Of a stretch of 17,680 bases of DNA, positions 1 through 5,157 are shown piece by piece (position 1 is the stretch's first letter; each line of letters starts with the position of its first letter). The position numbers and the translations under genes are program-made. Below the pieces are notes generated by a model. The model was not told the DNA's origin, ran no database searches, and saw only the letters and a list, made by a program, of their open reading frames with translations. The stretch is from contig JAHFNN010000010.1 in the NCBI GenBank assembly GCA_023267315.1, forward strand, positions 1-17,680. Reading direction: 5' to 3'. The DNA comes from Candidatus Nomurabacteria bacterium. GTDB lineage: Bacteria; Patescibacteriota; Minisyncoccia; Phycocordibacterales; UBA9973.

Positions 1-147
1 AAAAAAGCTCGAGATATTGGAATCATCGCAATTGTGATTATTATCACCTCGACGATTCTGACGGTGTGGCTGAGTTATGTGTGGACGGTATCTTTTATAC
101 AGACAGTGAATGCGAGCTTGGGTGGGTTGGGTGGGTATGGATTATAG
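1..147 (+). CDS. C-terminal fragment of a membrane protein (5' end outside window)
   Basis: Frame +1 is open from base 1 to a TAG at 145-147, giving 48 residues. The start lies upstream of the window. The visible part has a charged KKARD stretch, then one strongly hydrophobic segment (about residues 6-27, rich in I, V, T, L), then a short tail ending in a Gly-rich SLGGLGGYGL. This fits a membrane protein, or one with a C-terminal anchor, but no family can be named. A 64-codon ORF starting at 66 in another frame overlaps it and extends past it. I prefer frame 1 because of its clear transmembrane composition. Confidence 0.55.
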   Translation, partial: KKARDIGIIAIVIIITSTILTVWLSYVWTVSFIQTVNASLGGLGGYGL

Positions 148-280
148 ATTATGGGGGCACTTCGGTCAACTTAGCCTACTTTAGTAACTTTTGTATGTTA
201 TCTACTAGGCACTCCGACTCAGTTCAGAATGCCAATTTAATAGTGAGGCAAATAAGATAATTCAGGAACATATTATAGGT

Positions 281-311
281 TTGCCTCATTTAAGGTATAA
301 AGGTGTATAAT
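281..311 (+). promoter_or_regulatory. Candidate promoter overlapped by an inverted-repeat operator
   Basis: A consensus -10 TATAAT lies at 306-311, with TTGCCT at 281-286 as a possible -35 (spacer 19, slightly long). The right arm of the inverted repeat, TTTGCCTCA (280-288), covers the -35, so a bound repressor could block the promoter. Transcription would start near 318 and give a leader of about 140 nt. Confidence 0.45.
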
Positions 312-343
312 GACAATCACTCATTAAAATAAATTAAATACAT

Positions 344-370
344 ATGAAGCCATCTCTAGCATTGATGTAA
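344..370 (+). other. Tiny leader ORF (MKPSLALM)
   Basis: ATG at 344 is followed by seven sense codons and a TAA, just inside the predicted transcript and directly ahead of the foldable leader. It has no Shine-Dalgarno. It could be an attenuation-type leader peptide or chance; nothing in the peptide points to a specific amino-acid signal. Confidence 0.2.
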
Positions 371-451
371 CCCTTAAGCTGTTATTACACAGAAATACAG
401 GAGGCTGTTTAGACAGCTCCAAGGGTCGAATTTTATAAGTTAACTTTTTTA
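370..451 (+). promoter_or_regulatory. Structured 5' leader with possible attenuator
   Basis: ACCCTT near 371-376 can pair with AAGGGT near 421-426, enclosing a local hairpin in which GGAGgCTGT pairs with ACAGCTCC (about 401-420). A small palindrome, AAGTTAACTT, followed by a T-run ends at 450, just before the ATG at 459. This resembles an attenuation leader. I do not recognise a riboswitch class. Confidence 0.3.
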
Positions 452-458
452 TTTATTT

Positions 459-587
459 ATGAAAAAGACGACTTATCGCACGCAGATTATTTATCGGCGC
501 GTGGACAACGGTCAAATAGTGACGGAAGCTTTTGCAAAAAAGAATCCAAATCTAACTGAACGAGAGGTTCGAAAGATTCCTAATTAA
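459..587 (+). CDS. Small conserved-type hypothetical protein, 42 aa
   Basis: This 43-codon ORF runs from ATG at 459 to TAA at 585-587. The protein is basic and has the pattern YRRVDNGQIVTEAFAKKNPNLTE. From memory this resembles small proteins of unknown function, often in phages or mobile regions, with a 'YR..DGQFVTKEYAxKNPxTT' motif; that recollection needs a search. It has no TM segment and no Cys. No Shine-Dalgarno precedes it, only an AT-rich stretch. A long structured leader lies upstream, so its expression may be regulated at the RNA level. The function is unknown. Confidence 0.6.
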   Translation: MKKTTYRTQIIYRRVDNGQIVTEAFAKKNPNLTEREVRKIPN

Positions 588-597
588 GAGGAGTCTC

Positions 598-634
598 GCA
601 GTACATCCCCGGCAAGGGATGGCTGCATATGTAC
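598..634 (+). other. Stem-loop downstream of the 42-aa ORF
   Basis: GCAG/CTGC (598-601, 623-626) enclose ATCCC/GGGAT (605-609, 616-620). An alternative outer pairing joins GTACAT (601-606) with ATGTAC (629-634). There is no T-run, so it is not a typical intrinsic terminator. It may stabilise the 3' end of the small transcript. Confidence 0.3.
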
Positions 635-707
635 TTAAATAGTATACATGGTATTTCTTAAATTTTACCCCTTTCTTATATCAAAAAACTAAATTGGGCA
701 AAAAAAA

Positions 708-1178
708 TTAGAAATTCCCATCAATTCCGTAAGCTTTTTTCACTAAAGAGTTAAACTGATCATAAGAATTACATTGTGTTTCTCCCACAAAACATTCTTC
801 AACTTTTCCTGCTGTATAATTAAATTCACTAGTTCCCTTTGGAAGATAAATGTTAATCTGGGCATATATTTTTCCACTTGGGCCATCATTGGCATCCCAC
901 ACATCAGCCATATAATTGTACCCCCCAACAACATAATCATTGACTTTGTTGTCTGTAAGTTCAACAAAACATTTATTTTCTTTACTATTATAGTGGTTTG
1001 CATATCCATCAGTTGGATAGTTTGCAGACACAAAATCCTTTGCTCTTTGTGCACACTGACTCTGTAAACTAAAATCTGTTTGTTGTGTTGATCTTGTTGG
1101 TTTAACTACTAAATACCCAATTACGATAATTATAATCACGATAGATAATAACAAGTTTTGTTTCATATTTTTTTTCAT
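708..1178 (-). CDS. Membrane-anchored extracytoplasmic protein of unknown function, 156 aa
   Basis: The protein starts with a Lys/Asn-rich stretch and one hydrophobic helix (about residues 9-25, very rich in Ile and Val), which would act as an uncleaved anchor or signal. The rest is polar with four cysteines (C42, C70, C129, C136) that could form two disulfides outside the membrane. The KCFVELT segment around C70 resembles a pattern I associate with anchored CPR proteins, but I cannot name a family. The ATG at 1178 is favoured over the internal ATG at codon 5 because a TAAAAT hexamer (1185-1190, minus strand) lies exactly 6 nt upstream, matching other genes here. No terminator is obvious after the stop. 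Confidence 0.75.
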   Translation of the reverse strand: MKKNMKQNLLLSIVIIIIVIGYLVVKPTRSTQQTDFSLQSQCAQRAKDFVSANYPTDGYANHYNSKENKCFVELTDNKVNDYVVGGYNYMADVWDANDGPSGKIYAQINIYLPKGTSEFNYTAGKVEECFVGETQCNSYDQFNSLVKKAYGIDGNF

Positions 1179-1184
1179 ACAGCA

Positions 1185-1190
1185 ATTTTA
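1185..1190 (-). promoter_or_regulatory. -10 element giving a leaderless mRNA
   Basis: TAAAAT on the minus strand ends 6 nt before the ATG at 1178, so transcription would start at or next to the start codon. Confidence 0.5.
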
Positions 1191-1248
1191 GCTTAAAACA
1201 ATCTTTTTAGATACCCAGGTCACACCGATAAAAAGTTTTTACTGAGGG

Positions 1249-1345
1249 CCACTCGAGTTAAGCACCCGTGAGCATAGGCCGTGTGAGGATATCTTAGCAC
1301 TTTTCTGGAGTGGCTGGGAAGGCAGGTGAGTCACCTTGCCCCTTT
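1249..1345. other. Intergenic inverted repeats between divergent genes
   Basis: CCACTC (1249-1254) can pair with GAGTGG (1308-1313). Closer to the next gene, GGCAGGTGA and TCACCTTGCC (1321-1340) form a compact hairpin followed by CCCCTTTT. The hairpin could be a weak terminator or part of a small RNA. I see no homology to a known RNA. Confidence 0.25.
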
Positions 1346-1354
1346 TGCTTAACA

Positions 1355-1363
1355 TGTTAAAAT
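1355..1363 (+). promoter_or_regulatory. Extended -10 (TGtTAAAAT) deciding the start codon
   Basis: The extended -10 ends at 1363, 6 nt before the ATG at 1370. The in-frame TTG at 1364 lies directly against the hexamer, so it would be untranscribed. The ATG is therefore the better start. Confidence 0.5.
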
Positions 1364-1369
1364 TTGAAA

Positions 1370-1633
1370 ATGTTTACAATCTTGGCTTGGATAGTTTGGG
1401 GAGTGCTTTTACTTGTGACACTGGGTTTTTCTTATGGAATTATTAGATCACTTCAGATGAAAAAGTCTTTCTCGTATGCTATTTTAATCCAAGCAATCTT
1501 GTTTTGGATTATCATCAGTGTTTTTTATTTTACTCCCCAGTTGAGCAAATATCATATTATATGGGTTGCCCCTCTAATTTTTATTTTAGTCTCGGTTTTA
1601 TTCACACGCAGAGTCTTGAATAAGCCTCGTTAA
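1370..1633 (+). CDS. Small three-TM integral membrane protein, 87 aa
   Basis: The protein is almost entirely hydrophobic, with three predicted membrane segments: near the N-terminus (FTILAWIVWGVLLLVTLGF), in the middle (YAILIQAILFWIIISVFYF) and near the C-terminus (IIWVAPLIFILVSVLF). A basic tail (RRVLNKPR) would face the cytoplasm. I do not recognise the family. An in-frame TTG at 1364 would add two residues, but the -10 element at 1358-1363 argues for the ATG at 1370. The gene is divergent from the anchored protein at 708-1178 and convergent with the 217-aa gene. Confidence 0.6.
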   Translation: MFTILAWIVWGVLLLVTLGFSYGIIRSLQMKKSFSYAILIQAILFWIIISVFYFTPQLSKYHIIWVAPLIFILVSVLFTRRVLNKPR

Positions 1634-1667
1634 ATAAAAAACAAGGGTTTTGAATCAAAGCAGATTT

Positions 1668-2321
1668 TTACTGAAGTTGTTTAACTTTCCAATCTGTAAA
1701 ATCCGAGTTAATGTCTATGCGGTACATCGGACATCCATTTTTCCTGAAGTAAGTAACCCCGTAACTATACCCATTTTGCGTTGCCTCGACAAAAATAATT
1801 CCATAGATAGCCCCAAAATCGTTTTTAGGAATAGCACGCCCTACTCGATTGGGGTAAACCAGACCTGCTCCATCAACAAATACAAGCAAATTTTTTCCTT
1901 TGGCATATCCAGGATATTCTTTGCATTTTTCTAGTTTTTTATCTATAGCCCATAGTATTCGGGCTTCTCCAGTAGGCAGCTTGGGTCCGTTTTTAAAATC
2001 CATCGCGCAAACATGTTCCATTACGTAAGCATCCTTAGTCTTTCGATTGAAAATAATTCCGTCAGCTTCACTATCCTGAAATGAAAAATCTACACCATAA
2101 ACATAACTTAAAACTGCACACATCAGCCAATTACCCCAAGCTTCTCGAGGACGCATTTTAAACATTCTTCCATCTGTAACAGAAATACCGACTGGTTTTT
2201 GTTTTGAGTTATTACCATCAATTAACCAAGGACGGCCTCTTACGTCACCACCTTTAACCATTGGTTCAAGGTCTTTTAAAGCAACTTTTAAATTACTGAT
2301 TTGATAGAATTCTTCAGGCAT
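1668..2321 (-). CDS. Hypothetical protein, 217 aa; possible nuclease-like fold
   Basis: This is a soluble protein without signal peptide or TM segment. The central part has an order of elements like the PD-(D/E)XK nuclease fold: a hydrophobic helix (LMCAVLSYVYGVDF), then D87-G88-I-I, then a strand with E102 (YVMEHV), then an amphipathic helix (AIDKKLEKCKEYPGY) and a strand (NLLVFVD). The catalytic Lys of an ExK motif is not present where expected, so this is only a structural guess. The gene lies 34 nt downstream of tRNA-Ser(ACT) on the same strand. Its own -10 candidate TAGTAT (2339-2344) would give a leader of about 10 nt. It may belong to a small accessory region next to the tRNA pair. Confidence 0.65.
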   Translation of the reverse strand: MPEEFYQISNLKVALKDLEPMVKGGDVRGRPWLIDGNNSKQKPVGISVTDGRMFKMRPREAWGNWLMCAVLSYVYGVDFSFQDSEADGIIFNRKTKDAYVMEHVCAMDFKNGPKLPTGEARILWAIDKKLEKCKEYPGYAKGKNLLVFVDGAGLVYPNRVGRAIPKNDFGAIYGIIFVEATQNGYSYGVTYFRKNGCPMYRIDINSDFTDWKVKQLQ

Positions 2322-2338
2322 TAGTTATGGGTCATCCG

Positions 2339-2344
2339 ATACTA
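2339..2344 (-). promoter_or_regulatory. Candidate -10 for the 217-aa gene
   Basis: TAGTAT on the minus strand ends 17 nt before the ATG at 2321. It lies between tRNA-Ser(ACT) and the gene, so the gene need not depend on tRNA read-through. No clear -35 was found. Confidence 0.3.
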
Positions 2345-2355
2345 AATCTTTATTG

Positions 2356-2440
2356 CGGAGGCGGTGAGATTCGAACTCACGGTTCCTTGCGGAACGACGG
2401 TTTAGTAAACCGTTGATTTAAACCACTCATCCACGCCTCC
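2356..2440 (-). tRNA. tRNA-Ser with anticodon ACT
   Basis: On the minus strand this folds as an 85-nt class II tRNA. The acceptor stem is GGAGGCG/CGCCTCC and the discriminator is G (typical of Ser). The anticodon stem is ACGGT/ACCGT with loop TTACTAA, and there is a long variable arm (TTCC GCAA GGAA). The T-arm is GTGAG TTCGAAT CTCAC. The anticodon at 2404-2406 is ACT, which would read AGU. The usual bacterial tRNA for AGU/AGC is GCT, and that gene is next door. CCA is not encoded (the sequence after G73 is CAA). The whole anticodon arm is a near-perfect 17-nt palindrome. It could be functional, or a decayed duplicate. Confidence 0.8.
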
Positions 2441-2611
2441 AATACGAAAATTATAATACAAAAAATACGAGACGGTGAGATTCGGTCACAGGTATTTTTC
2501 TACTGAAAAATCCTGCGACCCCGCCTCGCGCCGTCGCGCTCCGGCTTTCGAATCCCAACGAAAGCCATCCCATGGCTTTCTCCTAAATTTGGCGACGCCA
2601 AATTTCTCCTG
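2441..2611. repeat. Hairpin mosaic with a copied tRNA-Ser end
   Basis: A 16-nt segment (GAGACGGTGAGATTCG, 2469-2484) exactly repeats the acceptor/T-arm part of tRNA-Ser(GCT) at 2614-2629. It is followed by perfect short hairpins: ATTTTTC-tact-GAAAAAT (2494-2511), GGCTTTCG/CGAAAGCC (2543-2550, 2559-2566), the overlapping GAAAGCCAT-ccc-ATGGCTTTC (2560-2580), and AAATTTGGC-gac-GCCAAATTT (2585-2605). TTTCTCCT occurs before and after the last hairpin. No gene is credible here. Confidence 0.7.
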
Positions 2612-2696
2612 CGGAGACGGTGAGATTCGAACTCACGAGGCCGTGAAGCCTGCCTCCTTAGCAAGGAGGTACGTTAGACCACTCCGACACGTCTCC
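2612..2696 (-). tRNA. tRNA-Ser with anticodon GCT
   Basis: This is an 85-nt class II tRNA on the minus strand. The acceptor is GGAGACG/CGTCTCC with discriminator G. The anticodon stem is CCTCC/GGAGG with loop TTGCTAA, the variable arm is long, and the T-arm GTGAG TTCGAAT CTCAC is identical to that of the neighbouring tRNA-Ser. The anticodon GCT (2660-2662) reads AGC and AGU. CCA is not encoded. It lies upstream of tRNA-Ser(ACT) on the same strand with a 171-nt hairpin-rich spacer between them. Confidence 0.92.
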
Positions 2697-2810
2697 AGTG
2701 AAAGCACTCTGTCTACGTACTGACTAAATAAAGCTACCATATTTCAGCGTGTTTTTCTACTTTTTTCGTAGATTTGATATATACTTTTCGAGTGATATCC
2801 ACATAAATCG

Positions 2811-3335
2811 ATGAATACCTATCTCTTACTTTTTCTTGCCTTTCTGCTTCAGGAGCCTATATCTACAAACGTGCTCCTACTTCATGCATATCAGTCACAC
2901 CACTTGGTGTGGGTTATTCACCTCCTGTTTGTAATTGCGACGCTTTGTGATATTGCAGTGTTCTATTATTTGGGCGTGCTCACTCACCAAAAGTACAAAG
3001 ATCATAAATTCGTACTCGCTATTAAAAAACGCACCGAATCGTTCCTATCCTACCTCGGAAAAAACAATACTCGTTTCGCATTATTCTTATACGGACCGAT
3101 TATCTTCCCTCTCTCCGCATTCATCGCCCCCTGGGTAGAAATTTCTTTTTGGGATTCATTTATTTTTCTATTCCTAGGAGATCTCCTCTTTTGGTATGGA
3201 GCCCTCTGGTTTCTGGTGCTCGGAGTCAAGACACTATTCCCCGACCCACACCTCGCATTGGTTGCGATATTCGTCGTCTCGGTACTTACTTCGATTGGAA
3301 TAAAATACCTACGGCGTTCAAAACAGCAACCATAG
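2811..3335 (+). CDS. DedA/VTT-like (SNARE-associated) integral membrane protein, 174 aa
   Basis: The protein has about five hydrophobic segments: roughly residues 3-25, 33-57, 90-108, 114-138 and 148-166. The block from FALFLYGPIIFPLSAFIAPWV to the following SFWDSFIFLFLGDLLFWYG matches the layout of the DedA/VTT domain: an amphipathic/re-entrant segment ending in a Pro, then a helix with G-D-x-x-x-W. DedA proteins act in lipid transport and proton-motive-force maintenance. The usual F-x-R-x-x-P-x-x-R signature is not intact, so this is a divergent member or a look-alike. It lies just upstream of the histidine kinase on the same strand. I found no strong promoter; GATATC at 2794-2799 is a weak -10 candidate. 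Confidence 0.6.
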   Translation: MNTYLLLFLAFLLQEPISTNVLLLHAYQSHHLVWVIHLLFVIATLCDIAVFYYLGVLTHQKYKDHKFVLAIKKRTESFLSYLGKNNTRFALFLYGPIIFPLSAFIAPWVEISFWDSFIFLFLGDLLFWYGALWFLVLGVKTLFPDPHLALVAIFVVSVLTSIGIKYLRRSKQQP

Positions 3336-3353
3336 CCTAGTGTCATTCTCATC

Positions 3354-3362
3354 TGATATAAT
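3354..3362 (+). promoter_or_regulatory. Extended -10 (TGaTATAAT) for the histidine kinase
   Basis: This extended -10 ends 9 nt before the ATG at 3372, so the transcript would carry at most a few untranslated bases. It sits just after the stop of the VTT-like gene. Confidence 0.6.
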
Positions 3363-3371
3363 AGACACCAT

Positions 3372-4139
3372 ATGGATAAATCAGCCAAAGAGATCGCCGC
3401 ACTCAAAAAAGAAAATGAAGAATTGAAGAAACTCATCGCATTTCGATCCGACCTTATTTCCCTTTCAGCTCATCACATGCGTACGTCTCTTTCTGCAGTC
3501 CGTTGGATTTTGAAAATGCTTATCGATAAAGATTTTGGTGAACTAACAAAAGAACAAGACGGCATGATCGGGCGCGCATTTGAATCAAGCGGACGTATGG
3601 TTGAACAGATCAACGAGATGCTTGCGCTTGGACACAAAGATACTTCGAATTTTGAGTATAAGTTTGAAAAAACAGATATCATATCGCTGATTGATTCAGT
3701 CTTATTTGATTTCACTGGCGAATCGTTTAAGAATGGTATCGAGATCATATTTTTGAAACCCGACACCGAGCTTCCAAAATTTGTTTTTGATAGAGAAAAA
3801 ATCCGCGTTGTACTTCAAAATTTGGTTGAAAATGCAATTCGGTACAGCAATAAAGGTGATAAGGTTTTCATATCAGTTGCTAAAAAAGAGAAAGCATTCG
3901 AGGTATCGGTACGTGATACGGGAATCGGTATTACCGAAGAAGGCGGAAAAAGTGTATTCGAAAAATTTTACCGCACCAAAGAAGCAATAGAGAAAGAGCC
4001 TCATGGTACAGGTGTAGGACTCTATACTTCAAAGAGAATTGTGGAGGACCACGGAGGAAAAATATGGTTTGAAAACATGGAAGGCCACGGCACCACCTTC
4101 TCTTTTACAATACCTTTAAGCTTGCCGGAGATGCTCTAA
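3372..4139 (+). CDS. Soluble sensor histidine kinase, 255 aa
   Basis: The order is a short N-terminal coiled coil (residues 4-24, Lys/Glu-rich), a HisKA dimerisation helix pair with H-box S-A-H-H-M-R-T (phosphoacceptor most likely H34), and an ATP-binding HATPase_c domain. Visible boxes are N (N150 to N154, ending ENAIRYS), G1 (DTGIGI from D182), F (FEKFYR, 196-201) and G2 (GTGVGLY, 212-218). There is no TM segment and no recognisable sensor domain, so it either senses a cytoplasmic cue or partners with another protein. Two H-box positions are unusual: His35 replaces the common acidic residue and Ser39 replaces Pro. The response regulator at 4223 follows in the same direction, so the two are the likely cognate pair. 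Confidence 0.92.
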   Translation: MDKSAKEIAALKKENEELKKLIAFRSDLISLSAHHMRTSLSAVRWILKMLIDKDFGELTKEQDGMIGRAFESSGRMVEQINEMLALGHKDTSNFEYKFEKTDIISLIDSVLFDFTGESFKNGIEIIFLKPDTELPKFVFDREKIRVVLQNLVENAIRYSNKGDKVFISVAKKEKAFEVSVRDTGIGITEEGGKSVFEKFYRTKEAIEKEPHGTGVGLYTSKRIVEDHGGKIWFENMEGHGTTFSFTIPLSLPEML

Positions 4140-4174
4140 CCATACTATAATGGTAAGGCACTACAGTTTATAAT
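4122..4174 (+). promoter_or_regulatory. Candidate promoters for the response regulator
   Basis: Two TATAAT hexamers occur, at 4146-4151 (with TTGCCG at 4122-4127, spacer 18) and at 4169-4174 (no good -35). Either would give a leader of about 40-65 nt, unlike the leaderless genes nearby. The first -35 lies inside the end of the kinase gene. Confidence 0.4.
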
Positions 4175-4222
4175 TAACCCCACGGTAATAAAGCCACTAA
4201 GGCCCAGCCGTCATATTAATGC

Positions 4223-4591
4223 ATGAATAAAAAAGTACTAATAGTTGAAGATGATACATTTTTAAAAGATCTTTCGTCAGCAAAACTCACCAAAGAAGGT
4301 TTCCAAGTTACTTCCGTAGGAAATGCAGTTGAAGCAGCAGCTTCTCTTGAAAAAGATGCTCCAGATCTCATCCTCCTCGATCTTGTGCTCCCGGGAACCG
4401 ATGGTTTTGGTGTTCTACAAAAAATTCGCGAAAATCCAAAATTTACAAAAACTCCCGTTATCGTATTCTCCAATCTTTCTGACGATAGCGACGTCGAAAA
4501 AGCAACCACACTCGGTGCAAGCCTCTACATGATAAAGTCTAATTTCACCCTAGACGAATTAGTTAGCAAAATAAAAACACTCCTCGGATAA
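4223..4591 (+). CDS. Single-domain (CheY-like) response regulator, 122 aa
   Basis: This is a complete receiver domain and nothing more. It has the acidic pocket E9-D10-D11, the phosphoacceptor D53 (ILLDLVLPG), the switch Ser83 (VIVFSNLSD) and the conserved Lys105 (MIKSNFT). There is no DNA-binding or enzymatic output domain, so it would act by binding a partner protein, as CheY or Spo0F do. It follows the histidine kinase by 83 nt. Its last codons and TAA lie inside the terminator hairpin. No Shine-Dalgarno precedes the ATG. Confidence 0.93.
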   Translation: MNKKVLIVEDDTFLKDLSSAKLTKEGFQVTSVGNAVEAAASLEKDAPDLILLDLVLPGTDGFGVLQKIRENPKFTKTPVIVFSNLSDDSDVEKATTLGASLYMIKSNFTLDELVSKIKTLLG

Positions 4592-4609
4592 TCCCGAGTG
4601 GTGTTTTTT
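4574..4609 (+). terminator. Intrinsic terminator overlapping the response regulator's stop codon
   Basis: AAAACAC and CTCGG (4574-4587) pair with CCGAG and GTGTTTT (4594-4607) around a 2-nt internal mismatch, followed by a T-run. The stop codon TAA (4589-4591) is in the loop. Confidence 0.8.
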
Positions 4610-4634
4610 GTTTATTAGTAAAGATAAAAAATAT

Positions 4635-5084
4635 ATGAAAAAAGGAATCACAATAATTTCAGCCATTGTTTTGATAGTCATCATCGGATATGCGTATGCA
4701 AACAAAACTGCAACCGCTCCGACTAATGAATCGTCATCGATCCAAAATAGTACTAATGCGGATGCATTACCAACCGAGCCAACGGCAACAACCAGTACTT
4801 CGGATACTTCAGGTACAGTCATTGTGAGTTATGACGGTACTGCATTTTCTCCAGCATCGATTACCGTAAAAGCAGGCACGGCAGTGACATTCATGAATCA
4901 AAGTTCATCACCAATGCACGTCGCTTCCAACCCTCACCCAACCCATACAGATCTACCAGGATTTGACGAATTGACCGAAGTAGGAAATGCTGGAAGTTAT
5001 ACATACACATTTACCAAGGTTGGCACCTGGGGATATCACAACCACACAAACCCTTCACAGAAAGGCACTGTGGTAGTGCAATAA
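4635..5084 (+). CDS. Membrane-anchored cupredoxin-like protein, 149 aa
   Basis: ATG at 4635 gives a basic MKKG start and a hydrophobic helix (residues 4-21), followed by a Thr/Ser-rich linker (about 22-60) and a cupredoxin beta-sandwich (about 61-149). Family-like features are the VSYDGTAFSPASITVKAGTAV strands, MHVASNPHPTHTD (H95, H101, H104) and the C-terminal WGYHNHTNPSQKGTVVV (H135, H137). In plastocyanin-type proteins the last segment carries the copper ligands Cys, His and Met. Here the Cys and Met are absent (His/Asn and Gln instead), so a normal blue type 1 site is unlikely. A His-rich site remains possible. An upstream TTG at 4608 lies inside the previous terminator and is not a credible start. 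Confidence 0.8.
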   Translation: MKKGITIISAIVLIVIIGYAYANKTATAPTNESSSIQNSTNADALPTEPTATTSTSDTSGTVIVSYDGTAFSPASITVKAGTAVTFMNQSSSPMHVASNPHPTHTDLPGFDELTEVGNAGSYTYTFTKVGTWGYHNHTNPSQKGTVVVQ

Positions 5085-5096
5085 GATAAAATAAAC

Positions 5097-5131
5097 AAAA
5101 CTCCCCCGCTGTTGCGGGGGAGTTTTGTTTT
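5097..5131 (+). terminator. Strong intrinsic terminator after the cupredoxin gene
   Basis: AAAACTCCCCCGC (5097-5109), loop TGTT, then GCGGGGGAGTTTT (5114-5126) form a perfect 13-bp stem followed by more T. The A/T-flanked stem could work on either strand. Confidence 0.92.
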
Positions 5132-5151
5132 TATACGAGAGACGATACAAT
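5125..5151 (+). promoter_or_regulatory. recG promoter abutting the terminator
   Basis: The -10 TACAAT (5146-5151) ends 6 nt before the ATG at 5158, giving a leaderless message. The best -35, TTGTTT (5125-5130, spacer 15), lies in the T-run of the preceding terminator. Confidence 0.5.
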
Positions 5152-5157
5152 GAAACA

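Larger units (their letters stand above)
148..458 (+). other. Gene-free stretch: operator-like inverted repeat, promoter and structured leader
   Basis: No convincing gene lies between the partial membrane gene and the 42-aa ORF at 459. The stretch holds a 9-bp inverted repeat (TGAGGCAAA at 244-252, TTTGCCTCA at 280-288), a promoter-like pair at 281-311, a tiny ORF at 344-370 (MKPSLALM) and a foldable segment at about 370-428. Bases 148-243 show nothing I can identify. Confidence 0.5.

Noticed and set aside
66..260. 64-codon ORF on the plus strand near the window start
   Set aside because: It overlaps the better frame-1 membrane-protein tail and has an unlikely composition (many Cys, Gly and Trp, no family). 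Its end lies in an inverted repeat.
598..634. Intrinsic terminator after the 42-aa gene
   Set aside because: The hairpin has mismatches and no T-run, so it is listed only as a stem-loop.
774..1067. 97-codon plus-strand ORF and a 103-codon ORF in another minus frame
   Set aside because: Both are shadows of the anchored protein at 708-1178, which has a convincing TM anchor, Cys pattern and -10 element.
1650..1934. 94-codon plus-strand ORF
   Set aside because: It lies antisense to the end of the 217-aa gene and lacks a plausible start signal or protein character.
2475..2723. 82-codon plus-strand ORF containing GEIRTHEAVKPASLARRYVRPLRH-type text split across the tRNA
   Set aside because: It is the antisense translation of tRNA-Ser(GCT) and the hairpin spacer; such ORFs are a well-known spurious product of tRNA antisense strands.
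5125..5157. Upstream in-frame start for recG
   Set aside because: It lies in the T-run and promoter; the -10 at 5146-5151 would exclude it from the transcript.
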